64,000 nucleotides of DNA from Occultella glacieicola (GTDB taxonomy: Bacteria; Actinomycetota; Actinomycetes; Actinomycetales; Beutenbergiaceae): assembly GCF_004353825.1 (NCBI RefSeq), contig NZ_SMNA01000013.1, positions 62,001 through 126,000 of the forward strand, in the 5' to 3' direction. A program made the translations under genes and the position numbers. The notes beneath the pieces were generated by a model, which saw only the letters and a list, made by a program, of their open reading frames with translations, searched no databases and was not told the DNA's origin. Every line of letters begins with the position of its first letter. Position 1 is the stretch's first letter. Positions 15,837 to 27,101 of the stretch are shown here, in pieces.

Positions 15837-17174
15837 ATGGACGGCGGCACGCTCGTCAGCATCGGCCTCGTGCTGCTGTTCATCCTCATCGGAGGGGTCT
15901 TCGCGGCCACCGAGATCGCGCTCGTGTCGCTGCGCGAGAGCCAGATCGACCAGATCGCCGAGAAGAGCGAACGGGGTGCCCGGGTGGCCGCCGTGGCCCG
16001 CGACCCGAACCGGTTCCTGGCCGCCGTCCAGATCGGTGTGACGGTCGCCGGGTTCTTCTCCGCGGCGTACGGGGCGTCCACGATCGCCCCCGACTTCGTC
16101 CCGATCCTGGTCGGCTGGGGGATGCCGGAGTCCGCCGCGAGCACGGTGGCCCTGATCGTGATGACGCTGCTGATCGCGTATCTGTCCCTGGTGCTCGGCG
16201 AGCTCGTGCCGAAGCGGTTCGCGCTGCAGCGCTCCACCGGGGTCGCCCTCGGCGTCGGCCCGCTACTGGACCGGTTCTCGACCCTGATGCGGCCGGTGAT
16301 CTGGCTGCTCTCGGTGTCCACGAACGCCGTCGTGCGGCTGTTCGGCGGCGATCCGAACGCCACGAACGAGGAGATCACCGACGAGGAGTTGCGTGGCCTG
16401 GTCATCGCCCACGAGGGCCTGCCCGAGGACGAGCGGCAGATCCTGCGGGACGTGTTCGACGCGGGCGAACGCTCGGTCAGCGAGGTGATGCGCCCCCGGC
16501 ACGAGGTCGCGTTCCTCGACGGCGACCTCGGCATCCGCGAGGCGACCCGGTTCATCGCGGACCAGCCGTACTCCCGGTACCCGGTCATCGGTGAGGACTT
16601 CGACGACATCCTCGGCTTCGTGCACGTCCGGGACCTCTTCCTCGCCGACGTCGCCACCCTCGCCCCGGACGACGAGGTGCCCCCGACCGTGCACCCGGGC
16701 ACGTCCGCGCAGAAGGTCCGGGACCTGGCCCGCGAGATCGTGGTGCTGCCCTCCACGAACGCGCTGCTGCCCTCGATGTCCATCATGCGGCGGGCCCGGA
16801 TCCACATCGCGGTCGTCATCGACGAGTACGGTGGCACGGACGGGATCGTGACGCTGGAGGACCTCGTCGAGGAGCTCGTCGGCGAGATCCACGACGAGCA
16901 TGACGTCGAGCTCGTCGGGGACGCGTCACCGGCCGAGGACGACGGCCTGATCGACGCCGGCCTCAACCTCGAGGACTTCGCCGACCGGGTCGGGTTCGAG
17001 CTGGTGGACGAGGGCGACTACGAGACCGTCGGCGGCTACTTCCTGGACCGGCTGGGCCGGGTCGCGCAGGTCGGCGACGTGGTGCCGGCGGGCGACCACG
17101 TCCTCGAGGCGGTCGAGATCGACGGGCACCGGATCGTCACGGTGCGGGTGCACCGGACCGAGACCGGCAGCTGA
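15837..17174 (+). CDS. CorC/HlyC-type membrane protein with CBS pair (CNNM family)
   Basis: The 445-residue protein has a DUF21/CNNM transmembrane domain at residues 1-180 (ISIGLVLLFILIGGVFAATE at the N-terminus, then two more membrane segments and LVLGELVPKRFALQ), a tandem CBS region at about 205-330 (SEVMRPRHEVAFLDGD, YSRYPVIGEDFDDILGFVHV, RIHIAVVIDEYGGTDGIVTL, EDLVEELVGEI) and a C-terminal CorC_HlyC domain (VGGYFLDRLGRVAQVGD). Such proteins are implicated in Mg2+/Co2+ handling; the older name is hemolysin. The ATG starts a bare hydrophobic N-terminus. It reads toward the SRP RNA gene and dnaX. Confidence 0.9.
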   Translation: MDGGTLVSIGLVLLFILIGGVFAATEIALVSLRESQIDQIAEKSERGARVAAVARDPNRFLAAVQIGVTVAGFFSAAYGASTIAPDFVPILVGWGMPESAASTVALIVMTLLIAYLSLVLGELVPKRFALQRSTGVALGVGPLLDRFSTLMRPVIWLLSVSTNAVVRLFGGDPNATNEEITDEELRGLVIAHEGLPEDERQILRDVFDAGERSVSEVMRPRHEVAFLDGDLGIREATRFIADQPYSRYPVIGEDFDDILGFVHVRDLFLADVATLAPDDEVPPTVHPGTSAQKVRDLAREIVVLPSTNALLPSMSIMRRARIHIAVVIDEYGGTDGIVTLEDLVEELVGEIHDEHDVELVGDASPAEDDGLIDAGLNLEDFADRVGFELVDEGDYETVGGYFLDRLGRVAQVGDVVPAGDHVLEAVEIDGHRIVTVRVHRTETGS

Positions 17175-17190
17175 AGCCGCCGATTGGGCA

Positions 17191-17261
17191 TGCCCGACGG
17201 CGGATGGTCGCCGTCGTGGTCGGTGCCGGCTTCGTCCCGTGCCCGACGGCGGATGCTCGCC
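17191..17261. repeat. Two near-identical copies of a 22-bp intergenic element
   Basis: TGCCCGACGGCGGATGGTCG plus CC (17191-17212) and TGCCCGACGGCGGATGCTCG plus CC (17240-17261) differ at one base. Related copies with the same GCCCGACGGCG core lie in other intergenic gaps (about 7857, 43110, 44401, 44467 and 56846). Here they fill the gap between the CorC gene and the SRP RNA promoter. Confidence 0.6.
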
Positions 17262-17299
17262 TCGGGTGGTCGGCGCACCTGTGCGCGCTGGTCGGCCGG

Positions 17300-17329
17300 T
17301 TCGAACCTGTCCGAACGCCCGGTTAGTAT
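17300..17329 (+). promoter_or_regulatory. Putative promoter of the SRP RNA gene
   Basis: TAGTAT at 17324-17329 is a good -10 hexamer placed 6-7 nt before the expected RNA 5' end; TTCGAA at 17300-17305, 18 nt upstream, is a weak -35 candidate. Confidence 0.45.
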
Positions 17330-17335
17330 GGACGG

Positions 17336-17428
17336 CAGACCCCCCGTGTGGCGTCATCCCGCTGAACCCCCCCAGGGCCGGAAGGCAGCAAGGGCAGGTG
17401 GGCTCTGATGGGTACGCGGGGGGTCCTT
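17336..17428 (+). ncRNA. ffs: Signal recognition particle RNA, bacterial small (4.5S) type
   Basis: The conserved apical hairpin is present: AGGGCCGGAAGGCAGCAAGG followed by GCAGGTGGGCTCT, with the GGAA tetraloop and the AGCA/AGG internal loops that bind Ffh. The outer ends pair (GACCCCCCGTG at 17338 with CGCGGGGGGTC ending 17425), closing a single long hairpin of about 90 nt. The location between the upstream gene and dnaX is the one seen in many actinobacteria. The RNA binds the GTPase Ffh to target membrane proteins. Exact ends are estimated from the pairing and the -10 box. Confidence 0.92.
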
Positions 17429-17531
17429 CATGCCCGCCTCTGCCCGGTCGGCGGCGGCCGCAGCCGGGGCTTCGCGGCCGGAGCGCACCGGCGACTGGGG
17501 CAACGTCGGTGCTGCCGCCTATTGTGATCGG

Positions 17532-20414
17532 GTGAGCACCGCGCTGTATCGCCGCTACCGGCCAGAGACGTTCGCCGACGTGATCGGGCAGGAGCACGTC
17601 ACCGAGCCGCTGATGGCTGCCCTGCGGGCGAACCGGGTGACGCACGCGTACCTGTTCTCCGGGCCCCGCGGCTGCGGCAAGACCACCTCCGCCCGGATCC
17701 TGGCCCGCTGCCTCAACTGCGCGCAGGGCCCGACCGATACCCCGTGCGGCACCTGCGACAGCTGCGTGGAGCTGGCCCGCGGCGGCCCCGGCAGCCTCGA
17801 CGTCGTGGAGATCGACGCGGCCAGCCACAACGGTGTCGACGACGCCCGTGAGCTGCGTGAGCGGGCCGCGTTCGCCCCGGCCCGGGACCGGTACAAGATC
17901 TTCATCCTCGACGAGGCGCACATGGTCACCACGCAGGGCTTCAACGCCCTGCTCAAGCTCGTCGAGGAACCGCCGGCGCACGTGAAGTTCGTGTTCGCCA
18001 CCACCGAGCCGGACAAGGTGATCGGCACGATCCGGTCCCGGACCCACCACTACCCGTTCCGACTCGTCCCGCCGGAGCAGCTCACCGCCTACCTGGACCG
18101 GCTCGCCGTCGCCGAGGAGATCTCGGTGGCCTCGGGTGTGCTGCCGCTCGTGGTCCGCGCCGGTGGCGGCTCGGTGCGGGACTCCCTCTCGGTGCTCGAC
18201 CAGCTGATCGCCGGCGCGGACGCCGGTGAGGTCACCTACGAGCGGGCGGTCGCGCTGCTCGGGTTCACCCACGGCGCGCTGCTCGACGACGCGATCGACG
18301 CCCTCGCCGCGCGGGACGGCGCCAGCCTCTTCCGGGTCGTGGAGCGGGTCATCGACTCCGGGCACGCGCCGCGCCGGTTCGTCGAGGACCTGCTGGAGCG
18401 GATGCGGGACCTGATCGTGGTGCTCGCGGCCGGGGAGCAGGCGGGCACGGTGCTGCGGGCCGTCCCCGAGGACCAGCTCGAGCGGATGCGGGTGCAGTCC
18501 CAGCACCTCGGGCTCGGCGCCCTGTCCCGGGCCGCGGACCTGGTGAACCTCGCGCTCACCGAGATGGTCGGAGCGACGTCGCCCCGGCTGCAACTGGAAC
18601 TGCTCTGCGCGCGCCTCCTGCTGCCCGCCGCGGATGACGGGGTGGACGGCTTCAACGCGCGCCTGGACCGGCTCGAGGGGGCCCTCAGCGGCGCCGCGCC
18701 ACTGTCCCCGCGCTCGCCGGTGGCGGTGCCCCCGGCGCCCACCTCCACGGTGCCGCCGGCCCCCGTCCCCGCGGGGGCCGAGCCTGCTCCGTCCGCCGAG
18801 CCGGCCGAGCAGGTCCCGCCAGCCGGGCACGCTGCGCCCCCTGCGGCAACCGAGCACGCCGAACCGCCTGCGGCGTCGGAGGGCGCCGACCCCCGCGCGG
18901 CAGCCGAGCGCACCGAGCCCGGTGTGCCGTCGGAGCGCGCTGAGAACCCGGTGCCGACCGAGCGCATCGAGCCGCCCGCCGCGGCCAAGCCCGCAGCGCC
19001 CGATCCGGTCGCGCCGTCGGGCGGCGCCGGTGGGATGACCGCGGAGCAAGTGCGTCGGCGCTGGCCCGAGGTCCTGGAGACGCTGACCAGGATCAAGCGC
19101 ACCACGTGGGCGCTCATCTCCCAGGACGCTCAGGTCGTCGACCTGACCGCGACCAACCTCGCGCTCGGGTTCTCGACCTCCGGGCTCGCCTCCGCGTTCC
19201 GCAACGGCCCTCACGGCGAGCACCTGCAGCGAGCACTGTCGGAGACCCTCGGCCTGAACGTGCGCATCGACGCCGTCGTCGCCGACGGCAGCGCTCCGGC
19301 CGGGCAGTCCGAGCCAACGGCTGATCGCGACGGCGGCTCCGGCCCGGATGCGGCCGGTGCCAGCGGCGGCGCTCAGGCTTCCGTGAACGATGCGGTCAGC
19401 CGGGCCGAGGCCGACTGGGGCCGGCCGGCCGCGCCGGCGGGTACGGCACCGCGATCGACCGCTCCGGAGCAGGCCCCGCGGCCGCAGGCGGCCGAACCCG
19501 CACACGAGGTTTCGTCCGAGGTCCGGCCCGAGCCGGCACACCGGCCGACGCAGTCCTCGACGCGGTCGGCGTCACCGACGGGCAACGCGGACGCCGGCGC
19601 GGCCGACGCCGAGGACCCCGAGCCGGCGGGAGCCACGGCCACCGGAACGCCAGCCGCGGACGACGACTTCCCACCGCCGCCGTGGGACATCCCCGAGGAC
19701 CCGCCCGCACCGACCACCGGCGAGGACCCGCCCTCCGGCGGCGTGCGCCGCGAGGGGAGTCCGGGTGACCGGCCCGGCCCCATGGGCGGAGCCCGTGGTG
19801 AGTCGGGCGGGGGCGACGGGCCGACCCCCAGGGGTGGAGCGGGTGGTGAGTCGGACGGGGGCGACCGGCCGACCGCCAGGGGCGGAGCCCGCGGTGAGTC
19901 GGACGGGGGCGACCGGCCGACCGCCAGGCGTGGAGCCGGTGGTGAGTCCGATGGGGGCGACCGGCCGACCCCGACAGATGGAGCCGGCGGTGCGTCGAGC
20001 CAGGGTGGCCGGCCCGGATCGTCGGCCGGTGCGCGCCCACCGGTGCCGGAGGACGACATCCCGCCGGCGGAACCGCCGGACTTCGACGACGGTCCCGCAC
20101 CCGACCGGTTCCGGGGGGGCCCGGCCGGGGCGTCCCGAGCGGCAGCACCCCGCGGCTCCGCGCTCGCGGACCGCCCGTCGTCCGCGTCCGCCCGCGACGC
20201 CGCGTTCGCGGCCGCCCGCGCCCACACCAGCGGCGCCGGCAGCCGCGGTGGCGACCGGACGCCGTCGGGCCCCGGTCCGGTACCGATGGACGAACCCGAC
20301 ATGTCCGACCCGGACATCGAGTCCTCGTCCCTGATCGGGGCGCCGCTGGTGGCCCGCCTGCTCGGCGGCACCGTGATCGATGAGATCACCGAGACCACGG
20401 ACGGAGCGCCCTGA
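17532..20414 (+). CDS. dnaX: DNA polymerase III subunit gamma/tau
   Basis: The start is the GTG giving [20 protein letters not shown]; the frame is open upstream, but that stretch belongs to the SRP RNA region. Of 960 residues, the first 220 or so are the AAA+ clamp-loader ATPase: Walker A GPRGCGKT (44-51), a four-cysteine zinc site (CLNC, then CGTCDSC), Walker B ILDEAHM and sensor FATTEP. Domain III follows to about 370. A Pro/Ala/Glu linker leads to a second folded segment ([20 protein letters not shown], about 500-580). The rest is disordered and includes five 16-residue repeats (752-831). At 960 residues it is longer than most actinobacterial DnaX proteins. It overlaps recR by one base. 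No A-rich slippery site for a short gamma form is seen. Confidence 0.95.
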   Translation: MSTALYRRYRPETFADVIGQEHVTEPLMAALRANRVTHAYLFSGPRGCGKTTSARILARCLNCAQGPTDTPCGTCDSCVELARGGPGSLDVVEIDAASHNGVDDARELRERAAFAPARDRYKIFILDEAHMVTTQGFNALLKLVEEPPAHVKFVFATTEPDKVIGTIRSRTHHYPFRLVPPEQLTAYLDRLAVAEEISVASGVLPLVVRAGGGSVRDSLSVLDQLIAGADAGEVTYERAVALLGFTHGALLDDAIDALAARDGASLFRVVERVIDSGHAPRRFVEDLLERMRDLIVVLAAGEQAGTVLRAVPEDQLERMRVQSQHLGLGALSRAADLVNLALTEMVGATSPRLQLELLCARLLLPAADDGVDGFNARLDRLEGALSGAAPLSPRSPVAVPPAPTSTVPPAPVPAGAEPAPSAEPAEQVPPAGHAAPPAATEHAEPPAASEGADPRAAAERTEPGVPSERAENPVPTERIEPPAAAKPAAPDPVAPSGGAGGMTAEQVRRRWPEVLETLTRIKRTTWALISQDAQVVDLTATNLALGFSTSGLASAFRNGPHGEHLQRALSETLGLNVRIDAVVADGSAPAGQSEPTADRDGGSGPDAAGASGGAQASVNDAVSRAEADWGRPAAPAGTAPRSTAPEQAPRPQAAEPAHEVSSEVRPEPAHRPTQSSTRSASPTGNADAGAADAEDPEPAGATATGTPAADDDFPPPPWDIPEDPPAPTTGEDPPSGGVRREGSPGDRPGPMGGARGESGGGDGPTPRGGAGGESDGGDRPTARGGARGESDGGDRPTARRGAGGESDGGDRPTPTDGAGGASSQGGRPGSSAGARPPVPEDDIPPAEPPDFDDGPAPDRFRGGPAGASRAAAPRGSALADRPSSASARDAAFAAARAHTSGAGSRGGDRTPSGPGPVPMDEPDMSDPDIESSSLIGAPLVARLLGGTVIDEITETTDGAP
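19785..20024 (+). repeat. Five tandem 48-bp repeats inside dnaX (16-residue units)
   Basis: Each 48-bp unit encodes a variant of [16 protein letters not shown]. Units 2 and 3 are nearly identical, unit 1 and unit 4 differ at a few codons, and unit 5 ([16 protein letters not shown]) is degenerate. The period is a multiple of three, so the array expands or contracts in frame within the disordered tail of DnaX. Confidence 0.9.
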
Positions 20415-21019
20415 TGGCCGCGTACGAGGGGATCATCGCCGACCTGATCGAGGAACTGGGCCGGCTGCCCGGGGTGGGCCCGAAGAGCGCCCAGCGGATC
20501 GCGTTCCACATCCTCGCGGCCGACCCGGCCGAGGTGCAGCGGCTGGCGGCCGTGCTCACCGAGGTCAAGAGCAAGGTCCGGTTCTGTGAGATCTGCGGCA
20601 ACGTCTCCGAGGACGTCCAGTGCCGGATCTGCCGCGACCCACGCCGCGACCCGTCGATCCTGTGTGTGGTCGAGGAGGCGAAGGACGTCGTCGCGATCGA
20701 GCGCACCCGGGAGTTCCGCGGCCGCTACCACGTGCTCGGCGGGGCCATCAACCCGATCGACGGGGTCGGCCCGGACGACCTGCGGATCCGGGAGCTGATG
20801 ACCCGGCTGGCCGACGGCGCCGTGCAGGAGATCATCATCGCCACCGACCCGAACGTGGAGGGCGAGGCCACGGCCACCTACCTGGCCCGGATGCTGCGGC
20901 CGATGGGGTTGACCATCTCGCGGCTGGCCTCCGGTCTGCCGGTGGGTGGAGACTTGGAGTACGCGGACGAGATCACCCTCGGCCGGGCGTTCGAGGGACG
21001 GAGGAGCATCGATGTCTGA
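20414..21019 (+). CDS. recR: Recombination mediator protein RecR
   Basis: The 201-residue protein has the full RecR layout: an N-terminal helix-hairpin-helix ([20 protein letters not shown], 16-35), a four-cysteine zinc finger (CEICGN at about 58, CRIC at about 70), the Toprim domain ([17 protein letters not shown], then [20 protein letters not shown]) and a C-terminal Walker-like end ([20 protein letters not shown]). It acts with RecO and RecF in loading RecA at gaps. The start ATG shares one base with the dnaX stop (TGATG), and the 3' end overlaps the DUF5063 gene by 8 nt; dnaX-recR is a classic pair. Confidence 0.97.
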   Translation: MAAYEGIIADLIEELGRLPGVGPKSAQRIAFHILAADPAEVQRLAAVLTEVKSKVRFCEICGNVSEDVQCRICRDPRRDPSILCVVEEAKDVVAIERTREFRGRYHVLGGAINPIDGVGPDDLRIRELMTRLADGAVQEIIIATDPNVEGEATATYLARMLRPMGLTISRLASGLPVGGDLEYADEITLGRAFEGRRSIDV

Positions 21020-21590
21020 GAGCCACGGACTGGACAATGACCTGCTGGTGCTGGCCACCGCGACCGCCGGGGTCGCCGAACGCTACCTGGACACGGTCCG
21101 CGAGGTCGCTGCCGGGGTGAGCCCGGACGCCTCCATCCCGCTGCTCCTGCTCGCCGTCTCCGACCTCAGCGCCGCCGGCGCCCGCCTGGGCGCCATCGTG
21201 GACATCGTGCCCTCCGAACGGTTCGAGCCCGACGACGGCCCCGAGGGCGACCTCGAACCGCTGCGGGTGTCCCTGGCGAACGTGCTCGAGGGGATCGACG
21301 AGTACACCGAGGTCGCCGACCCGCTGGTCAGCCCCGAGGTCAGCGCCGGTGCGCTCAGCAACGACCTGTCCGACGTCGCCCAGGCCCTGAGCGTCGGCCT
21401 GCAGCACCACCGGGCCGGGAACCCTTCGGAGGCCCTGTGGTGGTGGCAGTTCTCCTACCTGTCGGCCTGGGGTGAGCGCGCGGCCAGCGCGATGCGGGTC
21501 CTGCTCAGCCTGATCTCGCACCTGCGCCTGGACGTGGACGACGACATCGCCGGGGAGGCCGAGTTCGACGCGCTGCACGGCGGCGCCTGA
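21012..21590 (+). CDS. DUF5063 domain-containing protein
   Basis: The 192-residue protein begins at the ATG inside the end of recR, 5 nt after a strong GAGGAG ribosome site at 21001-21006. It is acidic, soluble and mostly helical: [60 protein letters not shown] and [20 protein letters not shown]. These are the conserved helices of DUF5063, a family that follows recR in many actinobacteria. No catalytic residues are evident and function is unknown; the overlap suggests it is made together with RecR. Confidence 0.85.
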   Translation: MSESHGLDNDLLVLATATAGVAERYLDTVREVAAGVSPDASIPLLLLAVSDLSAAGARLGAIVDIVPSERFEPDDGPEGDLEPLRVSLANVLEGIDEYTEVADPLVSPEVSAGALSNDLSDVAQALSVGLQHHRAGNPSEALWWWQFSYLSAWGERAASAMRVLLSLISHLRLDVDDDIAGEAEFDALHGGA

Positions 21591-21646
21591 ACCCCGGTGA
21601 CGGCGTGTGAGAGCCGCGGCCCGGCGGCCGCGCCGGCAGCCCGCGG

Positions 21647-22741
21647 TTACGCGACCCGGGTGCCGCCCGGCAGCGTGCGGTAGGGCACCCTGAGCCGGCG
21701 GATCGCGACCGCGAGCCCGACCGCCCCGAGCAGCAGGTTCGCCGCGAGGCCCCACGGCCAGATCGGCGCCGCGTCATCGACCGTCGGCGGCGGCGCGCTG
21801 TCCAGCCAGCACTCCTGATGCACGTCCGGTGGGCCGCTGCGCACCTGGTTCGTGGCCGAGCGGATCGCCTCGAACGGGCCGGAGTCCCGCGGGTCCAGGC
21901 CCGGTTGGGCGCCGGTGTCGGCGAGGATCACGAACGGGTTGATCGCGAGCAGCCACCAGGTCCGCTCCGTGTGGGTGACCTCGCGCTGGGCCGTGAACGT
22001 CTCGCACTCGTAGGTCTGGTCACCGGCCATGGCCTCCTCGCTGACGCCGTAGACCTCGACCTCCTCCGTGGTGGTCACCAGCGGCGCGGTCAGCGCGAAC
22101 AGGATCAGCGAGATCACGGTGAGCGAGGCGACGGCCACATAGGTGAGTACGCTCGATCCGGCCGTGCGGGCGGTCAGCGCGGAGAACCCGAGCCCGATCG
22201 CGCAGACCACCCCGAGCAGCAGCGCGAGCACCACGATGGAGAGGAAGAACCCGGCCACGGTGGTGCCGCCGAGCAGTGCGCTCCAGATCAGGAACGGCAG
22301 CGAAACCGCGAGGAACGCGAGCGCCGCGGCCCAGCCGGCGAGCAGCTTCCCGACGGCGATGTCCGCCGGGGAGAGCAGCGTCACCTGCAGGATCGCGAGG
22401 GTTCCCGCGTTGCGGTCGCCGTTGATGGCGGTGGACGCGAGCGTCGGCGCCACCACCAGGCCGAGTCCGAGCACGAACATCAGGACCAGCCCGAAGGACC
22501 AGGTCGGGTCACCGCCGAGAGCGGCGAACGCCCCGCCGATCAGGATGCTGACCAGGCCGACGAGCGCGAACCAGACCGCCAGGGCGACCCGCCAGCGGGT
22601 CGACCGGATCCGTTGCCGCAGTTCCAGGACGGCGATCGTGCGGACGCCCTGCCAGGAGATCGCCCTGGCGGAGGTGTCGGGCCCGGGCGGCGCCGGGTCC
22701 AAGGGGTGGCCGGGCTCCAAAGGCACGTCGAAGGTCGTCAT
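21647..22741 (-). CDS. ABC transporter permease (ABC-2 type)
   Basis: The 364-residue inner-membrane protein has a cytoplasmic N-terminus (about 45 residues ending QRIRSTRWRVALAVWFALVG), then about five to six membrane segments to residue 220. A large loop of about 100 residues rich in charged and cysteine residues (about 225-330) follows, then one final C-terminal segment. Motifs of ABC-2 exporters are visible: TLASTAINGDRNAGTLAILQ and TLLSPADIAVGKLLAGWAAA. Its ATG overlaps the stop of the ATPase gene upstream (ATGA), so the two form one exporter. Substrate unknown. Confidence 0.85.
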   Translation of the reverse strand: MTTFDVPLEPGHPLDPAPPGPDTSARAISWQGVRTIAVLELRQRIRSTRWRVALAVWFALVGLVSILIGGAFAALGGDPTWSFGLVLMFVLGLGLVVAPTLASTAINGDRNAGTLAILQVTLLSPADIAVGKLLAGWAAALAFLAVSLPFLIWSALLGGTTVAGFFLSIVVLALLLGVVCAIGLGFSALTARTAGSSVLTYVAVASLTVISLILFALTAPLVTTTEEVEVYGVSEEAMAGDQTYECETFTAQREVTHTERTWWLLAINPFVILADTGAQPGLDPRDSGPFEAIRSATNQVRSGPPDVHQECWLDSAPPPTVDDAAPIWPWGLAANLLLGAVGLAVAIRRLRVPYRTLPGGTRVA

Positions 22742-23703
22742 CGTCGCTCCGTATCCAGGGAGAGGTAGGCCTGCTCGAGCCGGCCGCTGACGGGAGCGAG
22801 CGAGACCACCGGAACCCCGGCCCCGACCGCTGCGGCGAGCAGCGCGGCCGCAGCCGCGTCATCGGTGAGATCGACGAGGACCGAGCCGGCACCGTCGGGC
22901 GCGTCGGTGTCCGGGTGCAGGGTGACCCGGGCCGCGGACGCCCACCGCTGCAGCGCCGGACCGTCGAGCGTGCGCAGCCGCCACCGGCGCTCGGTGACGC
23001 CCACGCGCAGCTGTTCGGAGCTGACCGTGCGGCCGCGGGAGAGGAACACGGCGTCGTCGACCATCTCGTCCAGCTCGGCCAGCACGTGGGAGGAGATCAG
23101 CACGGTGGTGCCGGCGGCGGCCAGGCCGCGCAGCAGCGAGCGCATCTCGATCCTCGAGCGGGGATCGAGCCCGGACGCGGGTTCGTCCAGCAGCAGCACC
23201 TCGGGGGAGTTGATCAGCGCCCGGGCCATCCCCAGGCGCTGCTTCTGCCCGCGGGAGAGGGTGTGCGCGGGTGCGGCGGCCAGGTCGTCGAGGTGCACCG
23301 TCCGCAGGAGCTCCCAGGCCCGCGCCCGGCCCTGCCCGGCCGGCAGCCGGTAGGCGCCGGCCATCGTGGTGAGCACCTCGACCGCGGTCAGGGAGTCCCA
23401 GGTGCCGAACGCGTCGGGCATCCAGCCGACCCGGGACCGGGCGGTCGCCGACGACCCGGGGTCGGCGCCGGCCACCAGCACGGAGCCGTGGTCCGGGGCG
23501 AGGAGTCCCGCCAGGATGAGCAGCAGGGTCGTCTTGCCGGAGCCGTTCGGGCCGACCAGCGCGGTCACCGAGCCGCGCCGCACGGTCAGGTCCACCCCGG
23601 CCACCGCCCGGACGGTGCCGAACGAGCGGTGCAGGTCCCGCGCGAGGATCCCCGGCGGCGGGTCGGGCGGGGCGCCGGGCCCCGCCGGCTGAGGTGTCGA
23701 CAT
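22738..23703 (-). CDS. ABC transporter ATP-binding protein
   Basis: From the ATG used here the protein has 321 residues. The nucleotide-binding domain (about 20-235) shows Walker A GPNGSGKT, the signature LSRGQKQRLGMARAL (Arg in place of the usual second Gly of LSGGQ), Walker B VLLLDEPASGLD, and the switch His in ISSHVLAELD. A C-terminal 85-residue regulatory extension ends SGRLEQAYLSLDTERR. It energises the permease encoded by the overlapping gene. The frame is open further upstream, but that part is not coding-like, and CAT at 23701-23703 gives a start followed by a Pro-rich head typical of this group. Confidence 0.88.
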   Translation of the reverse strand: MSTPQPAGPGAPPDPPPGILARDLHRSFGTVRAVAGVDLTVRRGSVTALVGPNGSGKTTLLLILAGLLAPDHGSVLVAGADPGSSATARSRVGWMPDAFGTWDSLTAVEVLTTMAGAYRLPAGQGRARAWELLRTVHLDDLAAAPAHTLSRGQKQRLGMARALINSPEVLLLDEPASGLDPRSRIEMRSLLRGLAAAGTTVLISSHVLAELDEMVDDAVFLSRGRTVSSEQLRVGVTERRWRLRTLDGPALQRWASAARVTLHPDTDAPDGAGSVLVDLTDDAAAAALLAAAVGAGVPVVSLAPVSGRLEQAYLSLDTERR

Positions 23704-23842
23704 GACCCACACGGTAGGGCCGGCTCCCCACCTTCGGGCTGGTTCCGGCCGGTGCGGCCTGCGTGGATCCTGTGGCCGTCCCGTGTGCCTCACGGTCCGG
23801 ATCCGTTCGGCGTCGAGCCCGGTGAGGTGGTAGACCTGCTCG

Positions 23843-24676
23843 GTGCCCCACGCCCCGATGCTCGCCGACGCCACGATCACCCTCCCGGGGACCGGCGGCA
23901 TCGAGCTGACGCTCGGCGTGATCGCCCTGATCCTGCTGGCCGGGTTCGCGGCGGGCTGGGTCGACGCCGTCGTGGGCGGCGGCGGGCTGATCCAGCTGCC
24001 CGCCCTGCTGGTGCTGGTCCCGGACATCACCGCGGTGCAGGCCCTGGCCACGAACAAGGTCGGGTCCATCATGGGCACCTCCACGAGTTCCCTGACCTAC
24101 TACCGGCGGATCCATCCGGACCTGCGCACGGCCGCGCCGATGGCGATCGCGGCCTTCCTCGCGGCCGTCGGCGGCGCGGCGCTGGCCTCGAACATCCCGG
24201 AGTCCGCCCTGCGCCCGATCATCATCGTGGTGCTCGTCCTGGTCGCGGTGTACACGGCGGCCAGGCCGCGGCTCGGGGCGGTCACCGACCTGCGCTGGAG
24301 CGGGAACCGGCACTACGGCGCGGCCGCCGGCATCGGCCTAGCGATCGGGGCCTACGACGGGCTGCTCGGCCCCGGGACCGGCAGCTTCCTGGTCATCGCC
24401 CTGGTCAGCGTGCTGGGGTATGCGTTCCTGCCCGCCAGCGCGCTCGCGAAGATCGTGAACTTCGCCACGAACCTCGGTGCGCTGGTGTTCTTCGTGCCGT
24501 ACGGCGCCGTGCTCTGGGGGATCGGGATCGGGGTCGGTGCCGCGAACATCCTCGGCGCCTACATCGGGGCGCGGATGGCGGTGGCCCGGGGCAGCGGCTT
24601 CATCCGGGTCGCGTTCCTGGTGGTGGTCGCCGCCCTCATCGTGAAGCTCACCTGGGACGTCGTCAGCGGCAACTGA
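23843..24676 (+). CDS. TauE/SafE family sulfite exporter-like permease (TSUP)
   Basis: The 277-residue membrane protein has about eight hydrophobic segments in two repeats. Each repeat carries the family motif: FAAGWVDAVVGGGGLIQLPA near residue 32-51 and IGLAIGAYDGLLGPGTGSFL near 165-184. The conserved ATNKVGSIMGTSTS and LPASALAKIVNFATNLGALV follow each of these. Family members move sulfite, sulfoacetate or related organosulfur anions; substrate unknown. The start is GTG; an in-frame ATG five codons in is an alternative. It is divergent from the ABC exporter genes. Confidence 0.85.
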   Translation: MPHAPMLADATITLPGTGGIELTLGVIALILLAGFAAGWVDAVVGGGGLIQLPALLVLVPDITAVQALATNKVGSIMGTSTSSLTYYRRIHPDLRTAAPMAIAAFLAAVGGAALASNIPESALRPIIIVVLVLVAVYTAARPRLGAVTDLRWSGNRHYGAAAGIGLAIGAYDGLLGPGTGSFLVIALVSVLGYAFLPASALAKIVNFATNLGALVFFVPYGAVLWGIGIGVGAANILGAYIGARMAVARGSGFIRVAFLVVVAALIVKLTWDVVSGN

Positions 24677-24743
24677 TCCGCGGCGGGCCCGGACGACAGG
24701 TTTCGCGATGCGGACCGCGCCGTGTCCACGGACTGGTCCGCTC

Positions 24744-24749
24744 TAGAAT
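24744..24749 (+). promoter_or_regulatory. Putative -10 box of lysC-asd
   Basis: TAGAAT lies 37 nt before the lysC GTG in the short gap after the TSUP gene. No clear -35 hexamer is seen. GGAG at 24777-24780, 5 nt before the GTG, is the ribosome site. Confidence 0.4.
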
Positions 24750-24785
24750 CAGACGTTCCATTTTCCCCACCCCATCGGAGCCTCC

Positions 24786-27094
<2,309 letters not shown>

Positions 27095-27101
27095 AGGGTC
27101 C

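Noticed and set aside
14915-16966. A 683-codon minus-strand frame through the HsdR_N gene, tRNA-Ser and the CorC gene
   Set aside because: It crosses a tRNA gene and its terminator and is antisense to two clear genes; Ser/Arg-rich product without motifs.
17430-17531. Upstream extension of the dnaX frame
   Set aside because: It would begin at the SRP RNA end and add a non-conserved Ala-rich head; the GTG at 17532 gives the conserved [14 protein letters not shown] start.
19785-20024. 48-bp repeats as a possible CRISPR array
   Set aside because: Units are contiguous with no spacers, period is a multiple of three, and they are in frame inside dnaX.
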